A stretch of DNA of 64,000 nucleotides from Shimia isoporae (GTDB taxonomy: Bacteria; Pseudomonadota; Alphaproteobacteria; Rhodobacterales; Rhodobacteraceae). The stretch covers positions 2,232,001 to 2,296,000 of the forward strand of contig NZ_SMGR01000001.1 of assembly GCF_004346865.1 (NCBI RefSeq). Direction: 5' to 3'. Each line of letters opens with the position of its first letter. Position 1 is the stretch's first letter. Shown here piece after piece: positions 41,924 to 51,020 of this stretch. The notes under the pieces are model-generated. The model was not told where the DNA came from. It did not search any database and saw nothing but the letters and a program-made list of their open reading frames with translations. The translations under genes were made by a program, and so were the position numbers.

Positions 41924-42922
41924 ATGACCGTCACCGTAGGTATCAACGGCTTTGGCCGCATTGGCCGTTCCACACTCATGCACATTGCTGAAGAGGCGCG
42001 CGAAGACGTGCGTGTCGTCAAGGTGAACGCAACCGGCCCCCTCGAAACCGCCGCGCACCTGATCCGCTATGACTCCGTTCACGGCCGCTTCCGCAACGAG
42101 GTGATCGCAGGCAACGGTACCATGGACGTTGGTCAGGGCCCGATGCGTATGTACTCCACATACGACATGGACGAGCTGGACTGGGACGGGGTTGACGTCG
42201 TCCTGGAATGCACCGGCAACTTCAACGACGGCGAGAAAGCAAAAAAGCACCTTGAGCGCGGCGCAAAAAAAGTTCTGATCTCTGCTCCGGCCAAGAACGT
42301 GCAAAAAACCATCGTGTTCGGTGTGAACGACGATACGCTTGAAGCTAACGACAACATGATCTCCAACGGATCCTGCACAACGAACTGCCTCGCTCCGCTG
42401 GCAAAGGTACTGCACAACGCCATCGGGATCGAAAATGGCATCATGACGACGATCCACGCTTACACCGGCGATCAGCCGACGTTGGACCGCCGCCACAACG
42501 ACCTGTATCGCGCCCGCGCTGCGGCCATGTCGATGATCCCGACCTCCACAGGCGCTGCGAAAGCCTTGGGCGAAGTGCTTCCCGAACTGAAAGGTAAGCT
42601 GGACGGCTCCGCAATTCGCGTTCCAACCCCGAACGTTTCCGCGGTGGACCTGACATTCACAGCATCCAAGGATGTCACCGCCGAAGACGTGAACGCCATC
42701 ATGGCGGAAGCGGCTGCAGGTGAGATGAAAGGTGTTCTGGGTTACAACGACCTGCCGCTGGTTTCCGTAGACTTCAACCACACTACAGAAAGCTCCACTT
42801 TCGCAGCAGACCAAACCAAGGTGCTCGGGAACCGTCTGGTTCGCGTTCTGGCCTGGTACGACAACGAATGGGGCTTCTCGGCGCGCATGGCGGATGTGGC
42901 TGCCAAAATGGGCCGCATCTAA
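41924..42922 (+). CDS. gap: Glyceraldehyde-3-phosphate dehydrogenase, type I
   Basis: A 332-residue glycolytic/gluconeogenic enzyme using NAD(P) and phosphate. The Rossmann motif GINGFGRIGR opens the protein, the catalytic Cys is in SNGSCTTNCLAPLAKVL near residue 150, and WYDNEWGFSARMADV ends it. The ATG is preceded by AGGAGAGCAGG. It is a single gene with a strong hairpin after it and a 47-residue gene following. Expression is probably controlled through the operator-like sites at 41751-41826. Confidence 0.97.
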   Translation: MTVTVGINGFGRIGRSTLMHIAEEAREDVRVVKVNATGPLETAAHLIRYDSVHGRFRNEVIAGNGTMDVGQGPMRMYSTYDMDELDWDGVDVVLECTGNFNDGEKAKKHLERGAKKVLISAPAKNVQKTIVFGVNDDTLEANDNMISNGSCTTNCLAPLAKVLHNAIGIENGIMTTIHAYTGDQPTLDRRHNDLYRARAAAMSMIPTSTGAAKALGEVLPELKGKLDGSAIRVPTPNVSAVDLTFTASKDVTAEDVNAIMAEAAAGEMKGVLGYNDLPLVSVDFNHTTESSTFAADQTKVLGNRLVRVLAWYDNEWGFSARMADVAAKMGRI

Positions 42923-42949
42923 ACACTCTCAATTCTGTGCAAAATCTTG

Positions 42950-43001
42950 CGCCCCTGCGGGTGGTCAGGCATACCTGAACTGACCACCAACCGCAGGGGC
43001 G
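42950..43001 (+). terminator. Long hairpin after gap
   Basis: CGCCCCTGCGG-GTGGTCAG and CTGACCAC-CAA-CCGCAGGGGCG fold into a stem of about 19 pairs with an 11-base loop. The U-run is poor (TATTTA), so it may shield mRNA ends or stop transcription only partly. The next small gene starts 11 bases later. Confidence 0.65.
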
Positions 43002-43011
43002 TATTTACGTC

Positions 43012-43155
43012 ATGACCAACCCGATCGCCGTTTTTCTCGTGCTCCTTATCCTGACGGGACTCGGCGCGGATTTGCTTTTCAACAACGGTGACGCCACGCT
43101 TGTTATCGTGCGGAAATTCTTCGACCTGATCGAGTGGGTTGCGTTCTGGCGCTGA
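43012..43155 (+). CDS. 47-residue membrane protein behind gap
   Basis: A small open frame of 47 codons beginning MTNPIAVFLVLLILTGLGAD and ending VRKFFDLIEWVAFWR. One membrane segment (residues 4-18 or so) is followed by an amphipathic C-terminal helix. I recall similar short proteins after gap in other roseobacters, sometimes mislabelled as the dehydrogenase itself. Function unknown. It begins 11 bases after the large hairpin, which may control its read-through. No strong ribosome site is seen. Confidence 0.7.
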   Translation: MTNPIAVFLVLLILTGLGADLLFNNGDATLVIVRKFFDLIEWVAFWR

Positions 43156-43238
43156 TCACCGGTTTTTCCCATGCACCCATCGTTGCACTGCCTGTGATGA
43201 AACCGCTAGGCTGCCGTTGAGCAGCAAAGAGGTGCACC

Positions 43239-45176
43239 ATGCGCGTCGTCCGTTTTCTTTTTGCCCTGATGGCACTTGTCGTTTTGGGGCTAGGGGCATT
43301 GGTCGTCTTCCTACCTGGCGAAAAAATCGCCGCCATTGCGTCAGAACAGGTGAAATCCAAGACGGGTCGCGCCCTAAAGTTCGAAGGTGACGTGGGTATA
43401 AGCTGGTTTCCGACGATCGGCGTTTCCACTGGCAAGGTGACTTTATCCAACGCACCATGGTCGACAAACGGCCCAATGTTTTCAGCAGCAAGCGCAACCA
43501 TCGGAGTTGATGTAATGTCAGCCCTTTCAGGGGATATACGCATCAAGAAAATCGAGTTGATTGGACCTGATATTCTTCTTGAACAGACCGCCGGCGGAGA
43601 GGCTAACTGGTCCCTTCTGACTTCTTCGACAGACAAGGCTCCGGTGGCAGCGCCTCAGTCAGACGCATCCGCAGTCGGCGGCTTCGCCCTGGAAAGCATG
43701 GTGATCAAGAATGCTCGGCTCCGATTTTGGGCGGCAGGACAAACGCCGGTTGAGATATCAAACCTCGACGCCGAACTTTCTTGGGCAGATCGGACGTTGC
43801 CCGCAAAACTCGATCTCAAGGCGCAACCAGCCAACGCACCAGTCAACATCTCCGCAACGATCACGCATATGGATGCTTTTCTTGCGGGAAATATCAGTGA
43901 CCTGACAGCCGACATCACAGCTGCGAAAGGTCTGGTCACTTTCGACGGTCGCGCGGGCATCGCCCCCGAAGCGGCTGGAAAAATCGCCGTGGATTTGCCA
44001 AACGCCGACGCCTTCCTCAATGCATTGGGAATGCCCGGCGGGATCCCTGGCCCACTTTCTATTGCCGGAGATGTGACACTGACACGCGACTTGCAGCTGA
44101 GCTTGCGTCAGGGTGCCATATCAGCTTTCGGCAACGTGATCTCAGCTCAAGCAGACGTAAACTTGAACGGGGCCAAACCCGTCGTGAACGCACAGATTGC
44201 CACGCAAACGCTCGATCTCAAGCCGCTCATCTCGGGGTCGGCATCGGGTCCGGGCGGAGCATCGTCCCCGGCCCCTGCCGGAAAGGCCCCTTCCACCGGC
44301 TGGTCCAAGACCCCCATCGATGCCAGCGCGCTTGGGCTGATTGACGGCACGATCAGTTTTGCCTCCGAAAAAATCGACATGGGGGACATTGCCGTTGGCC
44401 GAACGCGCGCAACCATCGCCATAGACAACGCCCGTGCGGTCGCGACGCTGCGCGAACTGCAAGCATATGATGGTCTCGTCACGGGCATATTTGTCGCCAA
44501 CAATCGCAACGGCCTTTCGGTTCGCGCCGACCTCGACGTGAACCAAATCTCGCTTCAGCCGTTTCTAACAGCTACAGCAGACATCAAGAACTTTACTGGT
44601 AAGGCAAACCTCAAAACTTCTGTGCTCGGCTCCGGCAACTCAGTGTTTGCAATTATGAACTCGCTTGACGGGGAAGGCTCCGTTTCTGTCGGGCGCGGCA
44701 CTATCGAGGGCATCGACCTGGACGAGCTTCTGCGTGGCGACGTAACCGGAGGCACAACGGTGTTTGACAAGCTGACGGCGACCTGGACAACGCTCAATGG
44801 CGTATTACGCAATGATGATCTGCGAATGGAGCTGCCACGCCTCGCAGCAACGGGCGCAGGCACAATTGGCCTTGGCCTGCGCACGATCGACTATGTCGTT
44901 TCCCCCCAGATCCGTGGCGACGACGCCCCGCTGCTGGTTGTACCGGTGAAAATCGAAGGCAGTTGGGACAACCCGTCAATCGCCCCGGAGTTGGACAAGG
45001 TCATCAAACAAAACTTCGCAAAAGAAAAAGAGGAACTTGAGCAGAAAGCCAAGGAGGCTGCTGCCAAAGAGTTGGGCGTGACCATCGAAGAAGGCCAGTC
45101 TGCGGAAGATGCTCTCAAAAAGAAACTCGAGGACGAGGCGACGAAGGGCCTTCTAAAACTGCTCGGCGGCGACTAA
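43239..45176 (+). CDS. AsmA-family inner-membrane protein
   Basis: A 645-residue protein anchored by one N-terminal membrane helix (residues about 4-26) with a long periplasmic part. The start of the domain (LKFEGDVGISWFPTIGVSTG, then LSNAPWS) and the C-terminal VGRGTIEGIDLDELLRG and YVVSPQIRGD segments are typical of AsmA, a relative of bridge-like lipid-transfer proteins that shapes outer-membrane lipid content. A Lys/Glu-rich coil ends the protein. AGAGGTG precedes the ATG. The MFS gene follows after 9 bases. Confidence 0.92.
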   Translation: MRVVRFLFALMALVVLGLGALVVFLPGEKIAAIASEQVKSKTGRALKFEGDVGISWFPTIGVSTGKVTLSNAPWSTNGPMFSAASATIGVDVMSALSGDIRIKKIELIGPDILLEQTAGGEANWSLLTSSTDKAPVAAPQSDASAVGGFALESMVIKNARLRFWAAGQTPVEISNLDAELSWADRTLPAKLDLKAQPANAPVNISATITHMDAFLAGNISDLTADITAAKGLVTFDGRAGIAPEAAGKIAVDLPNADAFLNALGMPGGIPGPLSIAGDVTLTRDLQLSLRQGAISAFGNVISAQADVNLNGAKPVVNAQIATQTLDLKPLISGSASGPGGASSPAPAGKAPSTGWSKTPIDASALGLIDGTISFASEKIDMGDIAVGRTRATIAIDNARAVATLRELQAYDGLVTGIFVANNRNGLSVRADLDVNQISLQPFLTATADIKNFTGKANLKTSVLGSGNSVFAIMNSLDGEGSVSVGRGTIEGIDLDELLRGDVTGGTTVFDKLTATWTTLNGVLRNDDLRMELPRLAATGAGTIGLGLRTIDYVVSPQIRGDDAPLLVVPVKIEGSWDNPSIAPELDKVIKQNFAKEKEELEQKAKEAAAKELGVTIEEGQSAEDALKKKLEDEATKGLLKLLGGD

Positions 45177-45185
45177 CCAGAAGGC

Positions 45186-46385
45186 ATGTTTCGCGCTGCT
45201 ACCTCCCCACCTAGCCTGACCACTCTTGTTCTATTGACGGCCTTCTCCGTTCTGTCTTTGAACATGTTTTTGCCGAGCCTGGAAAACATCGCCAAAGACT
45301 TTCAAGTCGATTACGCGATGGCGAACCTGTCAATTGCCGGCTACCTCGCCATAACTGCTGTATTGCAGATTATCATGGGCCCGCTGTCAGACCGTTTTGG
45401 CCGCCGTCCAGTCATGCTGGCCGGGCTTGGCATCTTCAGTTTCGCCTCCATCGGCTGTCTTTTGGCAACGGACATTTGGGTTTTCCTTGCGTTTCGCCTC
45501 CTGCAAGGCGCTTTGATCGCAGGTATGACGCTGTCCCGTGCTGCGGTGCGAGATCAGCACAGCCCTCAGAAGGCAGCCAGCCTTTTGGGCTACATCTCGA
45601 TGGCCATGGCTGTCGCGCCAATGACAGGGCCCTTGTTCGGCGGAATTCTCGACCAGCTTTTTGGATGGCGAGCCACTTTTGTCTTCTTCGTCGCCGCCGG
45701 CTTTCTTTTGTGGTGGCTCGCCTGGGCCGACATGGGGGAAACCAACGAAACCCCAAGCGCCACGATCAGAGCGCAATTCAAAACTTACCCCGAATTGTTA
45801 AGGTCACGGCGGTTTTGGGGTTACGCATTTTGTCTCACATTTTCCCTTGGTGCCTTCTATGTCTACATAACCGGCGCAGCTTTGGTTGGCGGTGCCGTAT
45901 TTGGGCTTTCTCCTGCAGCCATCGGCGCGGGAGTCGGCATCATAACCTGTGGATTTGCGGTGGGCAGTTTCCTGTCGGGGCGCTTTGCCAATCGTTTCCC
46001 ATTGACGACAATGGTCATCTCGGGCCGGGTTGTGGCTGCATGCGGGCCTACATTGGGACTATTGCTGATGGCAGCCGGTGTGCTGCATCCAATCACCTAT
46101 TTTGGCGCGATCACGCTTGTCGGAATGGGAAACGGGTTGACCATCCCTTCCGCCAACAGCGGCATCATGTCCGTGCGCCCTCAACTGTCTGGCAGCGCGG
46201 CTGGCCTGTCTGGTGCGATGGCCGTTGCCGGCGGTGCAGCGCTCACATCGCTAACAGGCGCCGTCCTGACCCCGGAAACAGGCGCATTGACCTTGATGTT
46301 GCTGGTCCTTGCCAGCGTTTTGTTATCGCTCCTCGCCGCTCTCTATGTCCGCTGGGTGGACATGCGCGATCCATTGCCTGAATGA
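45186..46385 (+). CDS. Bcr/CflA-type MFS drug efflux transporter
   Basis: A 399-residue inner-membrane carrier with 12 predicted segments. The MFS motif A is visible as GPLSDRFGRRPVMLAGLGIF between segments 2 and 3, and motif C-like GPLFGGILDQLFGWRATFVF at segment 5. The layout resembles Bcr/CflA multidrug or sulphonamide exporters. It begins 9 bases after the AsmA stop and is probably co-transcribed. The substrate is not known. Confidence 0.9.
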   Translation: MFRAATSPPSLTTLVLLTAFSVLSLNMFLPSLENIAKDFQVDYAMANLSIAGYLAITAVLQIIMGPLSDRFGRRPVMLAGLGIFSFASIGCLLATDIWVFLAFRLLQGALIAGMTLSRAAVRDQHSPQKAASLLGYISMAMAVAPMTGPLFGGILDQLFGWRATFVFFVAAGFLLWWLAWADMGETNETPSATIRAQFKTYPELLRSRRFWGYAFCLTFSLGAFYVYITGAALVGGAVFGLSPAAIGAGVGIITCGFAVGSFLSGRFANRFPLTTMVISGRVVAACGPTLGLLLMAAGVLHPITYFGAITLVGMGNGLTIPSANSGIMSVRPQLSGSAAGLSGAMAVAGGAALTSLTGAVLTPETGALTLMLLVLASVLLSLLAALYVRWVDMRDPLPE

Positions 46386-46585
46386 TCCCGTCTTGACCTG
46401 CCCGACGAAATCGTGCGACCAAGCGTGCATGACCAAGCCTGACCTCACTTTCTTCGTCTATTATTCCCTGACCACATAAGTGGCGGGGCTATCATCATGC
46501 ACTCTCGCCGCGGCGCGGGGGTAGCATCAGAGGCACCATAGGTTTTCAAACTCCCGTTGGCGCGGCCTTATTTAGGAACCGCCTT

Positions 46586-47344
46586 ATGGGACACACTATC
46601 GAAACTAACCGCCCATTGACCCTTGGCCTTTTCGGCTTTGGGGCCTTTGGCAAACTCGTCGCCCGTGAACTCGCCGATCATTTTGAAATAACGGTTTGCG
46701 ATCCGGCCTACGTTGGAGCGGTGCTGGAAGATGGTCGCGCATTTGCAATGCGGGACGCCGAGGAAACCGCGCGGGCGGACATTGTTGTTCTGGCCGTACC
46801 GGTCGCCCGCATAGCCCATGTTTGCCAGCAAATTGCCCCGCATATTCGTGTTGGCGCTTTGGTGGTGGATGTCGGAAGCGTCAAGACGGCCCCTATGGGC
46901 CATATGGCAAAACATCTGCCGCGACACGCGAATATCCTCGGAACACATCCCCTGTTTGGTCCCCAATCAGCAAAAAGTGGCATTGCTGATCGTAAAATCG
47001 CGATATGTCGAGAGCGCGGAAACCGGCAAAGAGTGACAAGGCGCTTCCTGCGATCTCTCGGACTGGAAGTCATCGAAACAACCGCCGAGGCTCACGATCG
47101 GGAAGCGGCAATGGTTCAGGGCCTCACGCATCTGATTGCCAAAGTACTGAACGATCTTGGCCCCCTGCCCGACCAAATGACCACCGTAAGCTTCGATCTT
47201 TTGCGCGAAGCTGTTGGCATGGTCAAAAACGATCCACCCACGGTTCTGCATGCTATTGAAGTCGCAAACCCCTATGCAGCTGAAATCAGAAACGCCTTTT
47301 TTGATCGCGCTGAAAAGATCAGAGCGCAATTTGAAGCTGTCTAA
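46586..47344 (+). CDS. Prephenate/arogenate dehydrogenase-like protein (TyrA family)
   Basis: A 252-residue NAD(P)-dependent protein. The Rossmann motif LFGFGAFGKLVARELADHF opens it; VVDVGSVKTAPM and the HPLFGPQSAKSG segment fit TyrA; the C-terminal helices contain MVQGLTHLIAKVL. It would oxidise and decarboxylate prephenate or arogenate in tyrosine synthesis, although it is a little shorter than usual and other 6-phosphogluconate-dehydrogenase-fold reactions are not excluded. AGGAA lies 8 bases before the ATG. It overlaps the next gene tail to tail by 4 bases. The 200 bases before it hold no clear promoter. Confidence 0.8.
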   Translation: MGHTIETNRPLTLGLFGFGAFGKLVARELADHFEITVCDPAYVGAVLEDGRAFAMRDAEETARADIVVLAVPVARIAHVCQQIAPHIRVGALVVDVGSVKTAPMGHMAKHLPRHANILGTHPLFGPQSAKSGIADRKIAICRERGNRQRVTRRFLRSLGLEVIETTAEAHDREAAMVQGLTHLIAKVLNDLGPLPDQMTTVSFDLLREAVGMVKNDPPTVLHAIEVANPYAAEIRNAFFDRAEKIRAQFEAV

Positions 47345-48069
47345 TACGTATCCGTTCGGACATAAACGACCACCGCGAACACTGCGGTGGCCACACCCAG
47401 CAAAAACGCCTTTGTATTGACTCTCGCCCGTGCAGGAAGTTTGAGCCGAACCGACAGAATGATGATGACCCCGCCGACCACAGCGGTCGCAACCGATTGA
47501 TATGGATTATATTTTTCAACCTGCGTTCCGGCATACCCCCCCGCCATCAATGCCACCACAAACGCCCACCGCATCCATCGACCGAAGTCCTCCGGATACA
47601 TTCTGAACAAAAAGTTGTTCACACCAAAAAGGTGCAGGGTGAAAACCACGGCAGAGGTGAGGTAAACGCCACGAATATCCGAATTGAGGTGAACCACCGT
47701 AGCGCCAATCAAAGCGCTGTAGGCCATGAACGATGCCAGGTTCAAGGCTTCCCCGATGTGGCTCGGACGCGCCTCGTGCCTTTTGAAATCGACGAGGTAG
47801 TAGACCAGAAATCCGCCAAGCAAATAAAAGTAGAGCTGGTACTGCATCAAAACGTTGTTGGCAGGAAGGCTCGTCTGGAGCGCGATCGTCATGGTCCCGA
47901 TTTTCGGCAGCAGATATAGGAACGCGTAGCCAATCCCCAGACCGGACGAAAAATCCAGCAGCCACCGGGAAAGGTCCGGCTGCCTCCGATAAACATGCAT
48001 GGCGCCTATATGGGCAAAACTGATCACCAGCAGCGTTGTCGCTTCATATACCGTAAAGCCAGTGCCCAA
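47341..48069 (-). CDS. Integral membrane protein of unknown family
   Basis: A protein of about 242 residues with seven or so hydrophobic segments, separated by short loops, one of which reads YLVDFKRHEARPSHIGEALN. No family is recognised. The open frame begins at an ATG at 48126, but that codon lies inside the terminator hairpin of gcrA, so a later start is needed. A TTG ending at 48069 follows AAGGGAG by 8 bases and gives MGTGFTVYEATTLLVIS, which I choose with moderate confidence. It is tail to tail with the TyrA-like gene (4-base overlap). Confidence 0.6.
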   Translation of the reverse strand: MGTGFTVYEATTLLVISFAHIGAMHVYRRQPDLSRWLLDFSSGLGIGYAFLYLLPKIGTMTIALQTSLPANNVLMQYQLYFYLLGGFLVYYLVDFKRHEARPSHIGEALNLASFMAYSALIGATVVHLNSDIRGVYLTSAVVFTLHLFGVNNFLFRMYPEDFGRWMRWAFVVALMAGGYAGTQVEKYNPYQSVATAVVGGVIIILSVRLKLPARARVNTKAFLLGVATAVFAVVVYVRTDTY

Positions 48070-48105
48070 GCCGTCCGCTCCCTTTCGCTGATGTTTAGCT
48101 AACAC

Positions 48106-48141
48106 AAAAAAAGCCCCAAGGATCAACTCCTTGAGGCTTTG
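48106..48141 (-). terminator. Terminator of gcrA
   Basis: Read on the minus strand, CAAAGCCTCAAGGA and TCCTTGGGGCTTT form a stem with one G-U pair and a 5-base loop, followed by a run of seven T. It lies 22 bases after the gcrA stop. Confidence 0.8.
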
Positions 48142-48162
48142 AAAATCGTTTTGGTTGGCTGC

Positions 48163-48756
48163 TTACCGCTTACGATCTCGACGCGCGCTCATCGGCTGGA
48201 ACGCCACGCCGACATGGGCTTCGCAATAAGGTTTACCTGCCTGAACAGGCAGACCGCAGAACCAGAAGTCTTCGGTTGCCGGGTCTCCGACGGGCCATTT
48301 ACAAGTCCGTTCGGTGAGCTCCATCAACGTGAGTTTCTTTGCCGATTTCTCGACTTCGTTCACCTTTGCCAGAGCTTCCGGGCTGATCTCGTTCGCAGAC
48401 GGCTGCGGTGGCAGCGGTTGACCTGCAGGAATAATCGCCTTGCGCAATGGCTGCGCCGGTTTTGCTGCAACGGCCGGTTCTGTCTTGGGCTCGGGTTTCG
48501 GAGCCGGTTTGGCTTCGGCCTTCGGCTTGGGCGCGGCCTTTGGTTTGGCTGCTGCCTTGGGTTTCGCAGCAGCCTTCGGTTTTGCTTCGGCCTTTGCACC
48601 GCCACCTGGCGAGCGATTGGAAAGGCCAAGACGGTGCACCTTGCCGATCACAGCGTTGCGGGTCACCCCACCCAGTTCCTTGGCGATCTGGCTGGCCGAT
48701 TGGCCCTCGCCCCACATCTTCTTCAACAGTTCAACGCGATCGTCGGTCCACGACAT
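48163..48756 (-). CDS. gcrA: Cell-cycle regulator GcrA
   Basis: A 197-residue transcription factor that acts with sigma-70 and recognises CcrM-methylated GANTC sites in alphaproteobacteria. The N-terminal DNA-binding domain MSWTDDRVELLKKMWGEGQS, then GGVTRNAVIGKVHRLGLSNR is diagnostic. A low-complexity linker (about 60-110) of Lys/Pro/Ala repeats (AKPKAAAKPKAAAKPK type) leads to the C-terminal domain with CKWPVGDPATEDFWFCG and PYCEAH, which contacts the polymerase. The linker repeats look prone to length change. It is a single gene with its own terminator. Confidence 0.95.
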   Translation of the reverse strand: MSWTDDRVELLKKMWGEGQSASQIAKELGGVTRNAVIGKVHRLGLSNRSPGGGAKAEAKPKAAAKPKAAAKPKAAPKPKAEAKPAPKPEPKTEPAVAAKPAQPLRKAIIPAGQPLPPQPSANEISPEALAKVNEVEKSAKKLTLMELTERTCKWPVGDPATEDFWFCGLPVQAGKPYCEAHVGVAFQPMSARRDRKR

Positions 48757-48895
48757 GCCATATTTCCTCAGCTAAAAAGCGGCCCCCAAAAAGGACCGCC
48801 CCGCATTTCTTGGTCAGGGGCCTATTCTAATCACCCCAGCCCGAGTTACAAGGCAGAGAATCAGCCAGCGGCACTCTGAACGCGAGGAAAAGAGC

Positions 48896-49696
48896 ATGGA
48901 AAACGTAGAAATGGGCGTGCGACGCTTTGGTCGGGTGAATTGGCTTGGCCTCAAAACCCTCGCACTTCGCGAAATCTTGCGTTTTGCAACTGTCTGGACA
49001 CAGACCCTTCTGGCCCCGCTCGTGACCGCCGGTCTCTTTCTTTTGATCTTTTCCATCGCAATCGGCCCAAGCAGAGGCGACGTTATGGGCGTCCCGTTCA
49101 TCACCTTTCTGGCGCCGGGGATCATGATGATGACCGTCATCCAGAATGCCTTTGCCAACACGTCTTCTTCAATTGTGATTTCCAAAGTCCAAGGCAACAT
49201 CGTGGACACTCTTATGCCGCCTTTGTCTCCGCTGGAACTTGTCCTTGGCTATCTCGCAGGCGCGGTTGCCCGCGGCGTTGTCGTCGCCCTCGCCATTCTT
49301 GTCGCTCTCGCAATCTTCTTGGGTATCTTTCCGGTTCATCCGCTCTGGGCTTTGACTTTTGTTGTGTTTGGCGGCGCCCTGCTGGGCGCAATCGGCATGG
49401 TTGCTGGTATTTTCGCCAACAAATTCGATCAGATGGCAGCCATCACTAACTTCATCGTGACGCCTTTGGCTTTCCTCTCCGGCACCTTTTACTCTGTCGA
49501 AGCCTTGCCGACCGGACTGAACACCTTCACCCATTTTAATCCGGTATTCTACCTGATCGACGGCGCACGTTTTGGTGTGATCGGTACCTCAGACAGCGCC
49601 CCTGAACTTGGGCTCGCAGTGGTGAGCGGCACAACCGTCATCGTCGTCCTGATCGCTTGGGCGATGATCAAAACAGGATATCGTCTCAAGAATTGA
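48896..49696 (+). CDS. ABC-2-type transporter permease
   Basis: A 266-residue permease with six membrane segments, of the ABC-2 class (ITFLAPGIMMMTVIQNAFAN, VQGNIVDTLMPPLSPLELVL, and FLSGTFYSVEALP near the end). Such permeases export lipids, polysaccharides or drugs with a separate ATPase. No ATPase gene is adjacent here; the neighbours are gcrA (divergent) and a MATE pump (convergent, 11-base overlap). GAGGAAAAGAG precedes the ATG. The substrate is unknown. Confidence 0.9.
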   Translation: MENVEMGVRRFGRVNWLGLKTLALREILRFATVWTQTLLAPLVTAGLFLLIFSIAIGPSRGDVMGVPFITFLAPGIMMMTVIQNAFANTSSSIVISKVQGNIVDTLMPPLSPLELVLGYLAGAVARGVVVALAILVALAIFLGIFPVHPLWALTFVVFGGALLGAIGMVAGIFANKFDQMAAITNFIVTPLAFLSGTFYSVEALPTGLNTFTHFNPVFYLIDGARFGVIGTSDSAPELGLAVVSGTTVIVVLIAWAMIKTGYRLKN

Positions 49697-51020
49697 TCTC
49701 GGCGAGCCTCTCCAGTCGCGGATAGCGCACCCCAAGCGTGACGCCTCGCGCCACAAAGCTGATCAGCATCGCCCCCCAAAGCCCATGATTGCCAAACGCC
49801 GGAACAAGAGCGAGCACCGCGGCCACATAGATTAAGGCTGAAATGAACATCATGTTCCGCATCTCGCGGCCCTGCGTGGCTCCTATAAAAATGCCGTCCA
49901 GCATCCACGCGGCCACGCCGAGCAACGGTGCAAGAACCATCCAAATCAAATAAACACGCGCCTCCGAGCGGACATCTTCCGCCGTCGTCATAACGTCGAT
50001 AATCGCGCCACCGAACAAGGCGAAAACGGCGGCCAAAACGATCACGCACAATCCTCCCCAGAGGCTCGACATGATTGACGCCTTTCGCAGCCCGGCGCGG
50101 TCCTTCGCGCCAAAAGCCTGCCCGACAAGTGCCTCGACGGAAAACGCAAATCCATCCAGCGCGTAGGCCGTAATTGACAGAAATTGCAGCAATACTTGAT
50201 TGGCCGCGAGCGTTACGTCCCCAAAATCGGCCCCAAGAAACAAGAAACTCACAAAAATCGCCTGAAGCATCAATGATCGCAATAAAATATCGCGATTGAC
50301 CGCCGCCATTTCCAGCAGTGCCGCTCTGTCAAAGACCCGCGTCCAGTCCCGCCACGCAGCGCGTTTAAAGGCATCGCGACACATCCAAAGTGCGAGCGCA
50401 AAGCCTGAAACTTCGGCAATCACGGTCGCAATCGCGACCCCACCAACGCCCCATCCGAGCCCAAGAACAAACCAGATATCGAGCAGTATATTGAGCCCAT
50501 TCATCCACACTTGAATGATCAGAACCGCCTTGCCCCGCTCCAACGCGATCAGCCAGCCGGTGAGGCCGTATATAGCTATCGCCGCTGGAGCAGACCAAAT
50601 CCGAATTGACAGATAGTCCCGCGCAAGCGCCTCAACTTCCGGAGACGCAGGCGACACATAGAATGCCCCTCGAAACAGCCAAACCTGAAGCGCCATCACC
50701 AAGAATCCGCCGCCTACGCCGATCATAACTGCGCGGGTCAGCATGGCTGCGACTTCTCCTTGACGCCCAGCTCCCTGCGCCTTTGCCGTCAGCCCGGTCG
50801 TGCCCATCCGCAAAAAGCCGAAGACCCAGTAAATCGCGCTGAGGATTATCGCGCCAATACCGACAGCGCCGATCGGAGCGGCTTCGCCCATTTGACCAAC
50901 GACGCCTGTGTCCACAGCCCCCAAAATCGGCACTGTAGCGTTGCTCAAGACAATGGGTAGCGCCGTGCGCAAAATGCGGCGATGGGTGATCTCCCCGACG
51001 CCGCTCACCGTTTCACTCAT
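49686..51020 (-). CDS. MATE-family efflux transporter (DinF-like)
   Basis: A 444-residue inner-membrane exchanger with 12 hydrophobic segments. The opening RILRTALPIVLSNATVPILG and VDTGVVGQMGEAAPIGAVGI segments match MATE transporters of the DinF branch, which expel cationic drugs or metabolites using Na+ or H+. Its start overlaps the thioesterase gene upstream by 8 bases; its end overlaps the convergent permease gene by 11 bases. Confidence 0.92.
   Translation of the reverse strand: MSETVSGVGEITHRRILRTALPIVLSNATVPILGAVDTGVVGQMGEAAPIGAVGIGAIILSAIYWVFGFLRMGTTGLTAKAQGAGRQGEVAAMLTRAVMIGVGGGFLVMALQVWLFRGAFYVSPASPEVEALARDYLSIRIWSAPAAIAIYGLTGWLIALERGKAVLIIQVWMNGLNILLDIWFVLGLGWGVGGVAIATVIAEVSGFALALWMCRDAFKRAAWRDWTRVFDRAALLEMAAVNRDILLRSLMLQAIFVSFLFLGADFGDVTLAANQVLLQFLSITAYALDGFAFSVEALVGQAFGAKDRAGLRKASIMSSLWGGLCVIVLAAVFALFGGAIIDVMTTAEDVRSEARVYLIWMVLAPLLGVAAWMLDGIFIGATQGREMRNMMFISALIYVAAVLALVPAFGNHGLWGAMLISFVARGVTLGVRYPRLERLAEINS

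Noticed and set aside
41855-42814. Minus-strand open frame opposite gap
   Set aside because: Antisense shadow of a highly biased gene; Cys/His/Val-rich translation without a family.
48430-48600. CRISPR-like or minisatellite array
   Set aside because: The repeats are short Lys-Pro-Ala codon repeats within gcrA, in frame, without spacers.
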